Assembly (NCBI GenBank): GCA_001917665.1
Contig: MNEL01000047.1
Location: 1-64,000 of the forward strand
Direction of reading: 5' to 3'
DNA from: Gemmatimonadetes bacterium 13_1_40CM_69_22
GTDB lineage: Bacteria > Gemmatimonadota > Gemmatimonadetes > Gemmatimonadales > GWC2-71-9
Length of the DNA stretch: 64,000 bases
Shown piece by piece: positions 16,110 through 24,685 of the stretch (within the stretch, counting starts at the first letter, position 1; every line of letters begins with the position of its first letter). The notes under the pieces were generated by a model that made no database searches, was not told the DNA's origin, and worked only from the letters and a program-made list of their open reading frames with translations. A program made the position numbers and the translations under genes.

Positions 16110-16855
16110 GCCCCCCCCGCCCCCCCTGCTCCCCCCGCCCCCCCGGACGCCTTACGCCGCACCAGCACCTGCCTCGCGAACCGGGCGTCGAGCTCCACGT
16201 ACGGGCGCCCCTTCGCGGCCAGATCCTGCGCGACCAACACCACGGCCCGGATGACCTCCGGCCCGGCGTCGCGTCGCAGCAGCACGTGACGAGGCCCCAT
16301 GTCCAGAAGCACGTCCCCGCGCGCCAACCCGCGCGCACTGGTGATGGTTTGAAACAGCGCCGGATCCACCGACTGGACCAGCGCCAGCACCCCCACGACC
16401 CCGGGATCCGCCGCCGCTGCCACCGGCAGGTCGAGCCCGGTACGCGCCGGATCGAACGGCAGCGCGCGGCCCTTCGCATCGACTGCGACCAACGGCCCAC
16501 CCCGCGGCCCGCCCCCGCGCGGCGCCAGCGCCGCGGGCTCCACCTCGCGCAGCTCGATCCGGAGCGCCGCGGGGAGCTGGCGCACCACGCGTGCCTCTGC
16601 CACCCCCGCGAGCCCGCGCAGCCGGTCGCCCAGCAGCCGCGTGTCGGTGAACACGCTCGCATCGGGTGGCAGTCGCAGCGCCGCGATCACCACGTCGGGC
16701 GCCAGGTTCTTCACACCCACGAGCTCGAGCTGCCGCACGCGGAAGACCGCCAGGCGGCGGAGCGCCAGCGGCGCTGCGAGCCAGCCGAGGGCGAGGAGCG
16801 CGATCCAGGCGCTACCGAGCAGCGTCCGCCGCCGCCACCGCGGCCATCGGGTCAC
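16106..16855 (-). CDS. ftsQ: Cell division protein FtsQ/DivIB
   Basis: Bitopic divisome protein. A single N-terminal membrane helix (SAWIALLALGWLAAPLAL) is followed by a POTRA domain (VRQLELVGVKNLAPDVV) and the FtsQ periplasmic domain. The 249-residue product ends in a low-complexity SGGAGGAGGAGGA tail encoded by a C-rich tract at 16110-16145; such a tail is not typical. The GTG start overlaps the murC stop (GTGA). Confidence 0.93.
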   Translation of the reverse strand: MTRWPRWRRRTLLGSAWIALLALGWLAAPLALRRLAVFRVRQLELVGVKNLAPDVVIAALRLPPDASVFTDTRLLGDRLRGLAGVAEARVVRQLPAALRIELREVEPAALAPRGGGPRGGPLVAVDAKGRALPFDPARTGLDLPVAAAADPGVVGVLALVQSVDPALFQTITSARGLARGDVLLDMGPRHVLLRRDAGPEVIRAVVLVAQDLAAKGRPYVELDARFARQVLVRRKASGGAGGAGGAGGA

Positions 16856-18261
16856 CGCGCCTTCTCCCTTCCCGCTTCCCCCGCTTCCCCCCGCCCCAGG
16901 TGTTGCAGCAGCTCCGGCCCGACCCGGGTGACATCGCCCGCCCCCAGTGTGAACACCACGTCACCCGGCCGCACGCGCTCGGCGACCAAGTCCACGAGCG
17001 CCGCGCGGTCCCGCACCGCCACCGTGGCCGCCCCCGCTCGCTCGGCGCCCCGCGCCACCAGCTCGGCAGTGACTCCCGGCAGCGGCTGTTCGCGCGCCCC
17101 ATAGATCGGCGCCACCACCACGACGTCCGCACTCGCCAGCGCGCGCCCCAGCGCTTCGCCGTGCAGCGCCGTGCGCGAGAACAGGTGGGGCTGGAACACC
17201 GCCACCACGCGCCGTCGCGGAAACGCCTGGCGCGCCGCCGCCAGCGTGGCGAGCACCTCCGTGGGGTGATGTGCGTAGTCGTCCACGACCGTCACCCCGC
17301 GTGCCTCGCCCACGCGCTCGAACCGCCGCGCCACGCCGGTAAAGCGTTCGAGCGCCGTGATGCAGCGCTCGAGATCGACTCCCAGCTCCAGCGCCACGGC
17401 GAGCGCCGCCGCCGCGTTTCGCAGGTTGTGCAGCCCCGGCACCTGCAGCGCGACCCGAACGACGCGGCCGTCCGGCAGCGTGAGCTGCGCGGCGGAGCCT
17501 CGCTCGCCCAACGCGGGAGCCGTGATCCGCACGTCCGCGTCCGCCGCGAGACCGACGCCCCACACCGGCACCCGCACCGCCGCCGCGATCCGCAGCGCCC
17601 CCGCGTCGTCCGCACCCACGATCACCCGGCGCGCCCGCCCCGCGAACTCCGCGAACGCTTGCTCGAGCGCGGCGATGCTGCCGCCGTAGCACTCGAGGTG
17701 GTCGGCCTCGACGTTGTTCACGACCGCCACCGTGGGCGCGAGCGAGAGAAACGCGCGATCGAATTCGTCGGCCTCGACTACGAACAGCTCGCCGCCGCCG
17801 ATGCGCGCGTTCCCGCCCCACGGAGCGACACGGCCGCCGGCGAGTCCCGTAGGATTTCGCCCGGCGGCCGCCAACGCCTCCGTGACCATCACCGTCGTGG
17901 TGGTCTTGCCGTGCGTGCCGGCGACCGCCACCACAATCCCGCCGGCGACGGCCTGGCCGAGGGCGTCGGCCCGCCGTACCACCGGAACCCCCAGGGCGCG
18001 TGCTCGCGCCACCTCCGGGTGATCCCCGGCTACCGCTGCGGTGACCACGAGCGCCCGAGCTCCAACCACATGCTCGGCGTCGTGCCCACGCCATATTTCC
18101 ACCCCCAAGGCTGCCAAATCGGCGGCTCCCGAGGGGTCCGAATCACAACCCGTTATCGCAACGCCTTGCTGCTTGGCAAGGAGCGCCAAGCCGCTCATCC
18201 CCGCTCCGGCGATCCCCATGAAGTGGATCGGACGGGGATCCACGGTTGCAAACAGGTTCAT
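16852..18261 (-). CDS. murC: UDP-N-acetylmuramate--L-alanine ligase
   Basis: Adds L-alanine to UDP-MurNAc. The 469-residue Mur ligase has the N-terminal Rossmann motif HFMGIAGAGMSGLA, ATP loop AVAGTHGKTTTTVMV, and the C-terminal DDYAHHPTEV. The end of the protein (GRGEAGEAGREKAR) is purine-run low complexity. In many bacteria murB and ddl follow; here ftsQ follows directly with a 4-base overlap. Confidence 0.96.
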   Translation of the reverse strand: MNLFATVDPRPIHFMGIAGAGMSGLALLAKQQGVAITGCDSDPSGAADLAALGVEIWRGHDAEHVVGARALVVTAAVAGDHPEVARARALGVPVVRRADALGQAVAGGIVVAVAGTHGKTTTTVMVTEALAAAGRNPTGLAGGRVAPWGGNARIGGGELFVVEADEFDRAFLSLAPTVAVVNNVEADHLECYGGSIAALEQAFAEFAGRARRVIVGADDAGALRIAAAVRVPVWGVGLAADADVRITAPALGERGSAAQLTLPDGRVVRVALQVPGLHNLRNAAAALAVALELGVDLERCITALERFTGVARRFERVGEARGVTVVDDYAHHPTEVLATLAAARQAFPRRRVVAVFQPHLFSRTALHGEALGRALASADVVVVAPIYGAREQPLPGVTAELVARGAERAGAATVAVRDRAALVDLVAERVRPGDVVFTLGAGDVTRVGPELLQHLGRGEAGEAGREKAR

Positions 18262-18315
18262 TAGTGAGGGGCTAATATATCGAATCTACGAAACTTGCGA
18301 AAGAGAGCATCCCAT
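18262..18315 (-). promoter_or_regulatory. AT-rich murG-murC gap; weak internal promoter candidate
   Basis: This 54-base gap is one of the few AT-rich places in the cluster. On the minus strand TATATT (18274-18279) lies 17 bases downstream of TTTCGC (18297-18302) and 12 bases before the murC ATG. The -10 is good and the -35 poor, so it is only a candidate internal promoter for murC-ftsQ-ftsA-ftsZ. Confidence 0.3.
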
Positions 18316-19407
18316 TTAGGGGACCAGTGTCAAAATCCTCGACACGATCTCGCGGGACGCATCCGGGTGCCCCCGGGCGCGGGCGCGGGCGGCGAGGGAG
18401 GCGAGCCGGGCGGGGTCGCCGAGCAGCTCGGTGATCAACTGGGCGAGGGAGTGCGCCGAGAGATCCCGCTCGGCGAGCTGAATGGCGGCGCCCGCGGCCG
18501 CGAGCGCACGGGCGTTGTGGGTCTGGTGATCCGCCGCCGCCGTCGGGAGCGGCACCAGGATGCTCGGTTTCCCCCACGCGCACAGCTCCGCCACGGTCAT
18601 TGCGCCGGCGCGCGCCACGACGAGATCGGCCGCGCGGTACGGCTCGGTCATCGGATCGAAGAAGCCGCGCACCACCACGCGCCCCGGCACGGCGTAGCGC
18701 ACGAGCGCAGCCGCGTGCGCGCCACCGGTGCCCCACAGCACGTTTGCGTCGCTCAGCAAGCGGCGCTCCAGTGCCGCGGCGACAGCGTAGTTGAGCGAGC
18801 GTGCCCCCTGGCTGCCGCCGAACACCAGCACGCTGGGGCGCCTTGGCTCGAGCCCGAGGCCGGCGAGGGCCGCGCTCCGATCGCCAGGTTCGGGAGGCCG
18901 AACCGGGTTGCCGAGCGTGAAGACCTCGGTGCGCTCGCCGGGCGAAAGCCGCTCGCGCGCCTCGGGGAACCCGAGATGCACCTGGCGGGCGGCGCGCGCC
19001 AGCCAGCGTGTGGTGAGCCCGGGGAATGCGTTTTCCTCCACCAGCGCGGTCGGGACGCGCGCGCGCTGCGCCCGCCACACGACCGGTCCCGCGACATAGC
19101 CGCCGGTGCCGATGACGATCACGGGCTGCTCCTGACGCAATAGCTGCCCCACCTCGCGCCACACGCGGGGCGCGAGGAACAGCCAGCGCGCATTGCGCCA
19201 CCACGCGCGCCGGTAGATCGGCTCGATTGGGAGGAGGTGGTGGCGGAACGGCTGGCGCGGCAGCAGCTCGGCCTCGATGCCGCGCTCGGCGCCGACCAGC
19301 ACCGGCTCGACGCCCGCGTCCGCCTCGCGCAGCGCCTGAGCCAGCGCGAGGGCGGGGATGAGATGGCCGCCGGTACCGCCGCCGGCGAGGAGAACCCTCA
19401 CCCCCAC
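18316..19407 (-). CDS. murG: UDP-GlcNAc transferase MurG
   Basis: Transfers GlcNAc to lipid I to give lipid II at the inner face of the membrane. It has the glycosyltransferase motif LLAGGGTGGHLIPAL, the acceptor-site IGTGGYVAG, FGGSQGARSLN, and the donor-site ARAGAMTVAEL. The frame is open for 49 more codons upstream, but those run through a repeat; GTG 19405-19407 (or 19399-19401) begins the family N terminus and gives 363 residues. The start codon is 9 bases from the arm of the inverted repeat at 19416-19532. Confidence 0.94.
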   Translation of the reverse strand: MGVRVLLAGGGTGGHLIPALALAQALREADAGVEPVLVGAERGIEAELLPRQPFRHHLLPIEPIYRRAWWRNARWLFLAPRVWREVGQLLRQEQPVIVIGTGGYVAGPVVWRAQRARVPTALVEENAFPGLTTRWLARAARQVHLGFPEARERLSPGERTEVFTLGNPVRPPEPGDRSAALAGLGLEPRRPSVLVFGGSQGARSLNYAVAAALERRLLSDANVLWGTGGAHAAALVRYAVPGRVVVRGFFDPMTEPYRAADLVVARAGAMTVAELCAWGKPSILVPLPTAAADHQTHNARALAAAGAAIQLAERDLSAHSLAQLITELLGDPARLASLAARARARGHPDASREIVSRILTLVP

Positions 19408-19415
19408 CCCGGCCC

Positions 19416-19532
19416 AACGCGGAACGCGGAACGCGGAACGCGGAACTGAAGGGAAAGGTCCGTTCTTCGACCCACGATACGCGGATCGACGCGCGCACGA
19501 CCTGTTCCGCGCTCCGCGTTCCGCGTTCCGCC
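19416..19532. repeat. Inverted repeat with GCGGAAC heptamer arms between ftsW and murG
   Basis: The left arm (19416-19446) is four tandem GCGGAAC units. The right arm (19504-19532) is GTTCCGC, GCTCCGC, GTTCCGC, GTTCCGC, so three units match exactly and one carries a single change. The 57-base loop has no gene. It sits within the 133-base ftsW-murG gap and its murG-proximal arm ends 9 bases before the murG start. Confidence 0.88.
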
Positions 19533-19540
19533 TTCGGCTC

Positions 19541-20707
19541 TCATCCCGCCGCACCGTTCGTGCGCCGCCGCCCCCGCCCCACGCTGATCAGCACCCCCGT
19601 CGCGACGAGCGCCACGAGCAGGCTCGAGCGTCCGTACGAGATGAACGGCAGCGTGATGCCCGTCGCCGGCAGCAGCGCCAGGCTCACGCCGATGTGCAGC
19701 GCGGCCGTCACCCCAATCAGCGCCGTGAGCCCGACCGCGAGCAGCTGCCCGAACAGATCGCCCGCAGACCGCGAGATCCGGAAGCCGAGCCACACGAACG
19801 TGCCGAACAGGACGAGGATGACCACTACCCCGAGGAACCCCCACTCCTCGCCGATCGTCGAGAAGATGAAATCGGAGTAGGCGTACGGGAGGTAGCCCAG
19901 CTTCTGTTGCCCCTGCCCCAACCCCACGCCGAACAGCCGCCCCGCGCCGATTCCCACGAGCGATTGGTGCACCTGCCAGGTCGCTTCGGCGGGCGCGCTG
20001 CCCGGAGCCAGGAAGGTGAGCACCCGGGCGATCCGGTACTGCGCGCTCGCCACCGCACCGAAGGCGAGCGGCGTGCCCACGACGCCGAGTACGAGGAAGT
20101 GTCCGATCCGGGCTCCCGCCGTGAAGAGCACGACGCCGGCGAGGATCGCGACGAGCAACGCCATGGACAGGTTCGGCTCGAGGAAGATCAACCCGACCAC
20201 GGGCGCGAGGATCACGAGGAACGGCAACAGGCCACGTTGGAAGGTGCGGATCCGCTCGCCCTTCTTCGCCGCGAGCATCGCCGTCCAGACCACGACCGCG
20301 AACTTGGCGAGCTCGGACGGCTGCAGGGTGACGATGCCCAGATTCACCCAGCGCCGCCCGCCGTTGATCGTGGGCGCGATGCCGTGGGTGAACGGCAGCA
20401 GCACGACCACGAGCAGCAACGCCGCGACCCCGAGCATCGGCCAGGCGTAGCGCTGCCACCGCCGATAGTTCGAGCGCGCGAGCAGCGTCGCGATAATGCC
20501 GCCGACCAGGGCGCCGAGCGCCTGGCGCAGCGCGAACTCCGAGCCCACCTGCCCGCCGGCCGTCGTCAAAAGGCTGGACGCGCCGTACACCGCGGTGAGC
20601 CCGAACACCACCAACACGGCGGCCAGGAGCGCCAGCAGCCGGGTTTCCCAGCGGCGGTCGGTCATATAAGGCGCCGGCTGTGCCCGATCGGTGTAGGGGT
20701 GCAGCAT
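19541..20707 (-). CDS. ftsW: SEDS-family peptidoglycan glycosyltransferase FtsW
   Basis: Polymerises lipid II at the septum with FtsI. The 388-residue polytopic membrane protein has the SEDS motifs TINGGRRWVNLG, LQPSELAKFA, the catalytic-aspartate loop SDFIFSTIGEEWGF, and LPFISYGRSSLL. The last normally reads FxSYGGSS; here the second glycine is arginine. ATG 20705-20707 has a weak AAGG upstream; an in-frame ATG at 20663-20665 is an alternative. It lies between murD and murG, the usual place. Confidence 0.94.
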   Translation of the reverse strand: MLHPYTDRAQPAPYMTDRRWETRLLALLAAVLVVFGLTAVYGASSLLTTAGGQVGSEFALRQALGALVGGIIATLLARSNYRRWQRYAWPMLGVAALLLVVVLLPFTHGIAPTINGGRRWVNLGIVTLQPSELAKFAVVVWTAMLAAKKGERIRTFQRGLLPFLVILAPVVGLIFLEPNLSMALLVAILAGVVLFTAGARIGHFLVLGVVGTPLAFGAVASAQYRIARVLTFLAPGSAPAEATWQVHQSLVGIGAGRLFGVGLGQGQQKLGYLPYAYSDFIFSTIGEEWGFLGVVVILVLFGTFVWLGFRISRSAGDLFGQLLAVGLTALIGVTAALHIGVSLALLPATGITLPFISYGRSSLLVALVATGVLISVGRGRRRTNGAAG

Positions 20708-20732
20708 GCTGCGCCCTTACGATTCCCGTCGC

Positions 20733-22088
20733 TCACATCTGCTCCACGAGTTGTCCGAATACCGCCCCCCGCTCCTCGTAGTTCTTGAACATGTCGTAGC
20801 TCGAGCACGCGGGAGAGAGCAGCACCGCGTCCCCCCGCTGCGCGGCGCGGCGGGCGCGCGCCATGACGTCCGCGAACGTCGTGCCACGCTCGAGCGGCAC
20901 CTTGCCGCCCAGGTCCTGGGCGACGATCGCGCCGGCCTCGCCGAAGGCGATCACGAGCCGGCACTTCCCCTGGAGCAGCGGTGCGAGGCGCGTGTACGGC
21001 TCTCCCTTGTGCCGTCCACCGAGCAGCAAGACGAACGGGCGGTCCATCGCTGCCACGGCGACCACCGTCGAGGCGATGTTCGTCGCCTTGGAGTCGTTGA
21101 TCCAGAGCACGCCGCCCACTTCCCGCACCGGCTCGAGGCGGTGCGGCAGCGCCCGGAACGACCGTAGCCCCTCGGCGATCAGCCCCAGCGACACGCCTGC
21201 CTCGTGCACCGCCAGCGCCGCGGCGAGCCCGTTCGCAACGTTGTGATCCCCGAGCAGCCGCAGCTCGTCGCGGCGCAGCAGCTCGGCGCCTTCGAGGCGC
21301 AGCAGCCGCGCCGGCGCGTCGTACCAACCGTCCGCCGGCCGCGCGAGGGAGAACAGCACGCGCCGCCCGGGCGCCGGTCCCGGAAGCGCCAGCGCCGCCG
21401 GGTCGTCGCCGTTCAGGACCCACACGTCGCGCGCCGTCGCGTTGCGGAACAGCAGCTGCTTATCGGCATAGTACGCGGCCACCGAGGGATAGCGGTCCAG
21501 GTGATCCGGCGCGAGGTTGGTCAGGATGCCGATCTCCGGGGCGAAGTGCGGGCTGTCGTGCAGCTGGAACGACGACACCTCGACCGCCAGCCACTGGTAG
21601 CGGTCGCCCGACAGCGCGATGTCCGCGAGCGGCCGGCCGATGTTCCCCGCCGCCTCCGCGCGCAGCCCCGCCACCCGCATCAGGTGCGCCACCAGCGCGG
21701 TCGTGGTGGTCTTGCCGTTCGTCCCCGTGATCGCGATGCAGCGTGTCCCCGACCCCGCCAGCGCCCGAAACCCGAGGTCGATCTCGGACACCACGGGCAC
21801 GCGCGCCTCCCGGGCTGCCGCAAGGGGCGCTGCGTCGGGCGGCACGCCGGGCGAGACGACGACCCCGGCCGCCGACCGGATCTTAGCGAGGTCGTGCCGG
21901 CCGACGTCGACCTCGACGCCAGCGAGCCCGCGCAGCTCGGCCACGGTGTCGCCGCCGTACGGATGGTCCGACGCGTCGCTCGCGTACACGTGCGCGCCCG
22001 AGCGGGCGAGCAGTTTCGTCGCGGCGACCCCGCTCTTCCCCAACCCGACCACCGCGACGACGCCCCGACGCCACGCCTCCGGGATCAT
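20733..22088 (-). CDS. murD: UDP-N-acetylmuramoylalanine--D-glutamate ligase
   Basis: Adds D-glutamate to UDP-MurNAc-L-Ala. The 451-residue Mur ligase has VVGLGKSGVA, ATP loop AITGTNGKTTTTALV, NLAPDHLDRY and NDSKATN. The reading frame extends upstream through mraY, but ATG 22086-22088 overlaps the mraY stop (ATGA) and matches the family start. Confidence 0.95.
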   Translation of the reverse strand: MIPEAWRRGVVAVVGLGKSGVAATKLLARSGAHVYASDASDHPYGGDTVAELRGLAGVEVDVGRHDLAKIRSAAGVVVSPGVPPDAAPLAAAREARVPVVSEIDLGFRALAGSGTRCIAITGTNGKTTTTALVAHLMRVAGLRAEAAGNIGRPLADIALSGDRYQWLAVEVSSFQLHDSPHFAPEIGILTNLAPDHLDRYPSVAAYYADKQLLFRNATARDVWVLNGDDPAALALPGPAPGRRVLFSLARPADGWYDAPARLLRLEGAELLRRDELRLLGDHNVANGLAAALAVHEAGVSLGLIAEGLRSFRALPHRLEPVREVGGVLWINDSKATNIASTVVAVAAMDRPFVLLLGGRHKGEPYTRLAPLLQGKCRLVIAFGEAGAIVAQDLGGKVPLERGTTFADVMARARRAAQRGDAVLLSPACSSYDMFKNYEERGAVFGQLVEQM

Positions 22089-23206
22089 CGCACCTTCAGC
22101 GTCGCGAGCGCGATCGCGGCGCACAGCACGCCCAGGATGTAGAAGCGCATCACCACCTGCGGCTCGGCCCACCCCAGCTTCTCGAAATGATGATGTAACG
22201 GCGCCATCCGAAACACGCGGTGCGCGTCCGCGTATTCCTTGCCCCGGCGCGTCTTGTGCCAGCGGTACACGCTCGTCTGCAGCATCACCGAGACCGTCTC
22301 CGCGGCGAATACGCCGCCCACGATGAGCAGCAGAAACTCCGCTTTGAGCAGGATCGCGACCGTGCCGAAGGCGCCGCCGATCGCGAGGGCGCCGGTATCG
22401 CCCATGAACACCTGGGCGGGGTGGGCGTTGAACCAGAGAAACCCGAGTGCCGCGCCGGCCAGCGCCCCGCAAAACACGGTCAGCTCACCCGCGCCGGGAA
22501 GGAAGTAGACACCCACGTACTTGGTCCAGTCGAACCGGCCGAACACGTACGCGAAGATCGCGAACGCCCCCGCCGCGATCGCCGTCAGCCCGGTCGCGAG
22601 GCCGTCGAGCCCGTCGGTCAGGTTCACGGCGTTCGAGCTGCCGGTGGCGACGAGCGTGACGAACAGCACGTAAGTCACCGGCCAGAACACGATCAGCTGA
22701 TACTTGAACACGGGTAGCTGGGTCGACGTCGGCGGCAGGTTGGGCGTGAGGGGCGACGACAAGAGAAACAACCCCAGCGCCAGGCCGAACGAGACCTGGC
22801 CGATCAGCTTCCAGCGCGCGACCAGCCCCTGCGACTTGCCGCGCACGATCTTGAGGTAGTCGTCGAGGAATCCGATCGTGCCCATCCACAGCATCGCCAC
22901 GACCGCGACGACCGCGTAGCGGGTGTCGAGCCGCGCCCACAGCAGCGTGGGCACGACGGTCGCCATGATGATGATGAGCCCGCCCATGGTGGGCGTGCCG
23001 CGTTTGCCGGCGTGGCTCGCGGGGCCCTCGGCGCGGATCACCTGGCCGACGTGCCGATCGCGCAGCAGGCGAATGATCCCCGGTCCCAACACGAAGGCCA
23101 GCACCAGCGCCGTCACCGTGGCGCCCGCGCCGCGGAAGGTGATGTAGTTGAAGAGGTTGAACAGAATGTGCTGCTTCGCGAGCGGCGCCAGCAGGTGATA
23201 GAGCAC
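22085..23206 (-). CDS. mraY: Phospho-MurNAc-pentapeptide transferase MraY
   Basis: Makes lipid I from UDP-MurNAc-pentapeptide and undecaprenyl phosphate. The 373-residue polytopic protein has GTPTMGGL, DDYLKI, NLTDGLDGLATG with the catalytic aspartates, FMGDTGALAIGG and the end motif FRMAPLHHHFE. The GTG start at 23204-23206 is 20 bases downstream of murF. Confidence 0.96.
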   Translation of the reverse strand: MLYHLLAPLAKQHILFNLFNYITFRGAGATVTALVLAFVLGPGIIRLLRDRHVGQVIRAEGPASHAGKRGTPTMGGLIIIMATVVPTLLWARLDTRYAVVAVVAMLWMGTIGFLDDYLKIVRGKSQGLVARWKLIGQVSFGLALGLFLLSSPLTPNLPPTSTQLPVFKYQLIVFWPVTYVLFVTLVATGSSNAVNLTDGLDGLATGLTAIAAGAFAIFAYVFGRFDWTKYVGVYFLPGAGELTVFCGALAGAALGFLWFNAHPAQVFMGDTGALAIGGAFGTVAILLKAEFLLLIVGGVFAAETVSVMLQTSVYRWHKTRRGKEYADAHRVFRMAPLHHHFEKLGWAEPQVVMRFYILGVLCAAIALATLKVR

Positions 23207-23226
23207 GCCTCCAGGTCTCCCGACGG

Positions 23227-24567
23227 TCAGGTGAGCTGCCGCAGCACCTGCTCCAAGGCGACGCCGCGCGACGCCTTGAGCAAGACGATCTCGTCGCCCT
23301 TGAGCGCGGCCTTGAGCTTCGGACCCAGCGCGGCCACGTCCGGCGCCGTGACCAGCCGGCCGCCGAGCGCGCCGCGCAGCGGCTCGAACGCCGGGACGAA
23401 CGCGCCGACCGCGGCGACCAGGGCCGGCTCGACCTCCGCGATCTCGCGGGCGGCGGCCGCATGCAATCTGTCACTCTCGCCCCCCAGCTCCAACATCGAG
23501 CCCACCACCACCGCGAGCGGCCGCCGGCGCCGCCCGGCGAGCCAGTGGGCGAACTTCACTGCCCAGGCGAGCGACGCCGGATTGGCGTTGTAGGTGTCGT
23601 CGAGGATGGTCAGCCCGCCCCGCTCGATCACGGTGCCGCGCCCGCCGGGGAGCTGCACCGCGGCGAGCCCCGGCACCGCCCGGGCGGGGTCCGCTCCCGC
23701 CTCGCGGCCGACGGCGAGGGCGAGCATGGCGTTCTCGATCTGGTGAAACCCCAGCACGGGGACGGTGACCGAACGGCCGGCCCAGGTGATCCGCGGATGC
23801 CCGGCGTCGTCCAGCTCGGCGGCGTCGGGGTGCACGTCCGCCCCACTCCCCGTTCCCGCCACGACGGTGCGGGTCAGCCGGCGCGCCTCGCGCGCGAGCG
23901 CCGGCGGGTCGGTGCCAACGACTGCGACGCCCGCACCCGGCACCAGCGCCAGCTTCTCCCGCAGCACACCTTCGAGCGAGCCGAACCCCTCGACGTGCGC
24001 GTACCCCACGTTCGTGATCGCCGCGATCGTCGGCTCGATCACGTCGCGCAGCCGGGCGATTTCCCCCGGCACGCTCGCTCCGGCCTCGACGACGAGCGCC
24101 TCGGCGTCGTCGGGTGCGCCCAGGATCGTGAGCGGCACGCCCACGAGGTTGTTCAGATTGCCGCTCGTCGCGTGCACGCGGTACCGCGTGGCGAGCACCG
24201 CGCGGATCATCTCTTTGGCGCTGGTCTTGCCGCTCGAGCCGGTGATCGCCACCACTGGACTGGCGGCGGGCAGCCGCCGGCGGCGCGCCCGGGCGAGCAG
24301 CCCGAGCGCCGCGAGCGTATCCACCACCTCGAACACCGGCAGCCCGTCCACGCGGGGCGTGCCGTGACGCACCACCGCGGCAGCCGCGCCCTTCGTCCGC
24401 GCGTCGGCGAGGAAGTCGTGGGCGTCGAACCGCTCGCCTTGGAGCGCGAGGAAAAGGCTGCCCGGCCTCAGGCTTCGCGTGTCGGTGGTCACCCCGCTGA
24501 AGCGCAACCTTGCGGGCGCCGACACACCGAGTGCAGCGGCGACGGACTGCGAGTCCCAGGCGGTCAC
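23227..24567 (-). CDS. murF: UDP-MurNAc-tripeptide--D-alanyl-D-alanine ligase
   Basis: Adds D-Ala-D-Ala to the stem peptide. The 446-residue product has the MurF ATP loop AITGSSGKTSAKEM, NLNNLVGVPLT and LDDTYNANP. The open frame continues upstream through murE sequence, but GTG 24565-24567 with GGTGGGG just before it gives the normal length. An inverted repeat (24578-24681) separates it from murE, so its ribosome-binding site lies next to a strong hairpin. Confidence 0.95.
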   Translation of the reverse strand: MTAWDSQSVAAALGVSAPARLRFSGVTTDTRSLRPGSLFLALQGERFDAHDFLADARTKGAAAAVVRHGTPRVDGLPVFEVVDTLAALGLLARARRRRLPAASPVVAITGSSGKTSAKEMIRAVLATRYRVHATSGNLNNLVGVPLTILGAPDDAEALVVEAGASVPGEIARLRDVIEPTIAAITNVGYAHVEGFGSLEGVLREKLALVPGAGVAVVGTDPPALAREARRLTRTVVAGTGSGADVHPDAAELDDAGHPRITWAGRSVTVPVLGFHQIENAMLALAVGREAGADPARAVPGLAAVQLPGGRGTVIERGGLTILDDTYNANPASLAWAVKFAHWLAGRRRRPLAVVVGSMLELGGESDRLHAAAAREIAEVEPALVAAVGAFVPAFEPLRGALGGRLVTAPDVAALGPKLKAALKGDEIVLLKASRGVALEQVLRQLT

Positions 24568-24577
24568 CGCCCCACCC

Positions 24578-24681
24578 GGAATGCGGAATGCGGAATGTGG
24601 CGTGTGGAATTGACGTGAAAGGTCGCTCGCCGAGCGACCCTCACCCTGACATTCCGCATTCCGCATTCCGCATTCCGCATT
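24578..24681. repeat. Inverted repeat with GCGGAAT heptamer arms between murE and murF
   Basis: The left arm (24578-24611) holds GCGGAAT units followed by the variants GTGGCGT and GTGGAAT. The right arm (24649-24680) is four ATTCCGC units. The loop contains its own perfect 9-base stem GGTCGCTCG / CGAGCGACC around 24620-24639. It fills the murE-murF gap; the left arm ends 11 bases before the murF GTG. Confidence 0.88.
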
Positions 24682-24685
24682 TCTT

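Noticed and set aside
19416-24681. CRISPR array from the repeated heptamers
   Set aside because: The units are 7 bases, in opposed orientation, and have no unique spacers; no cas gene is present.
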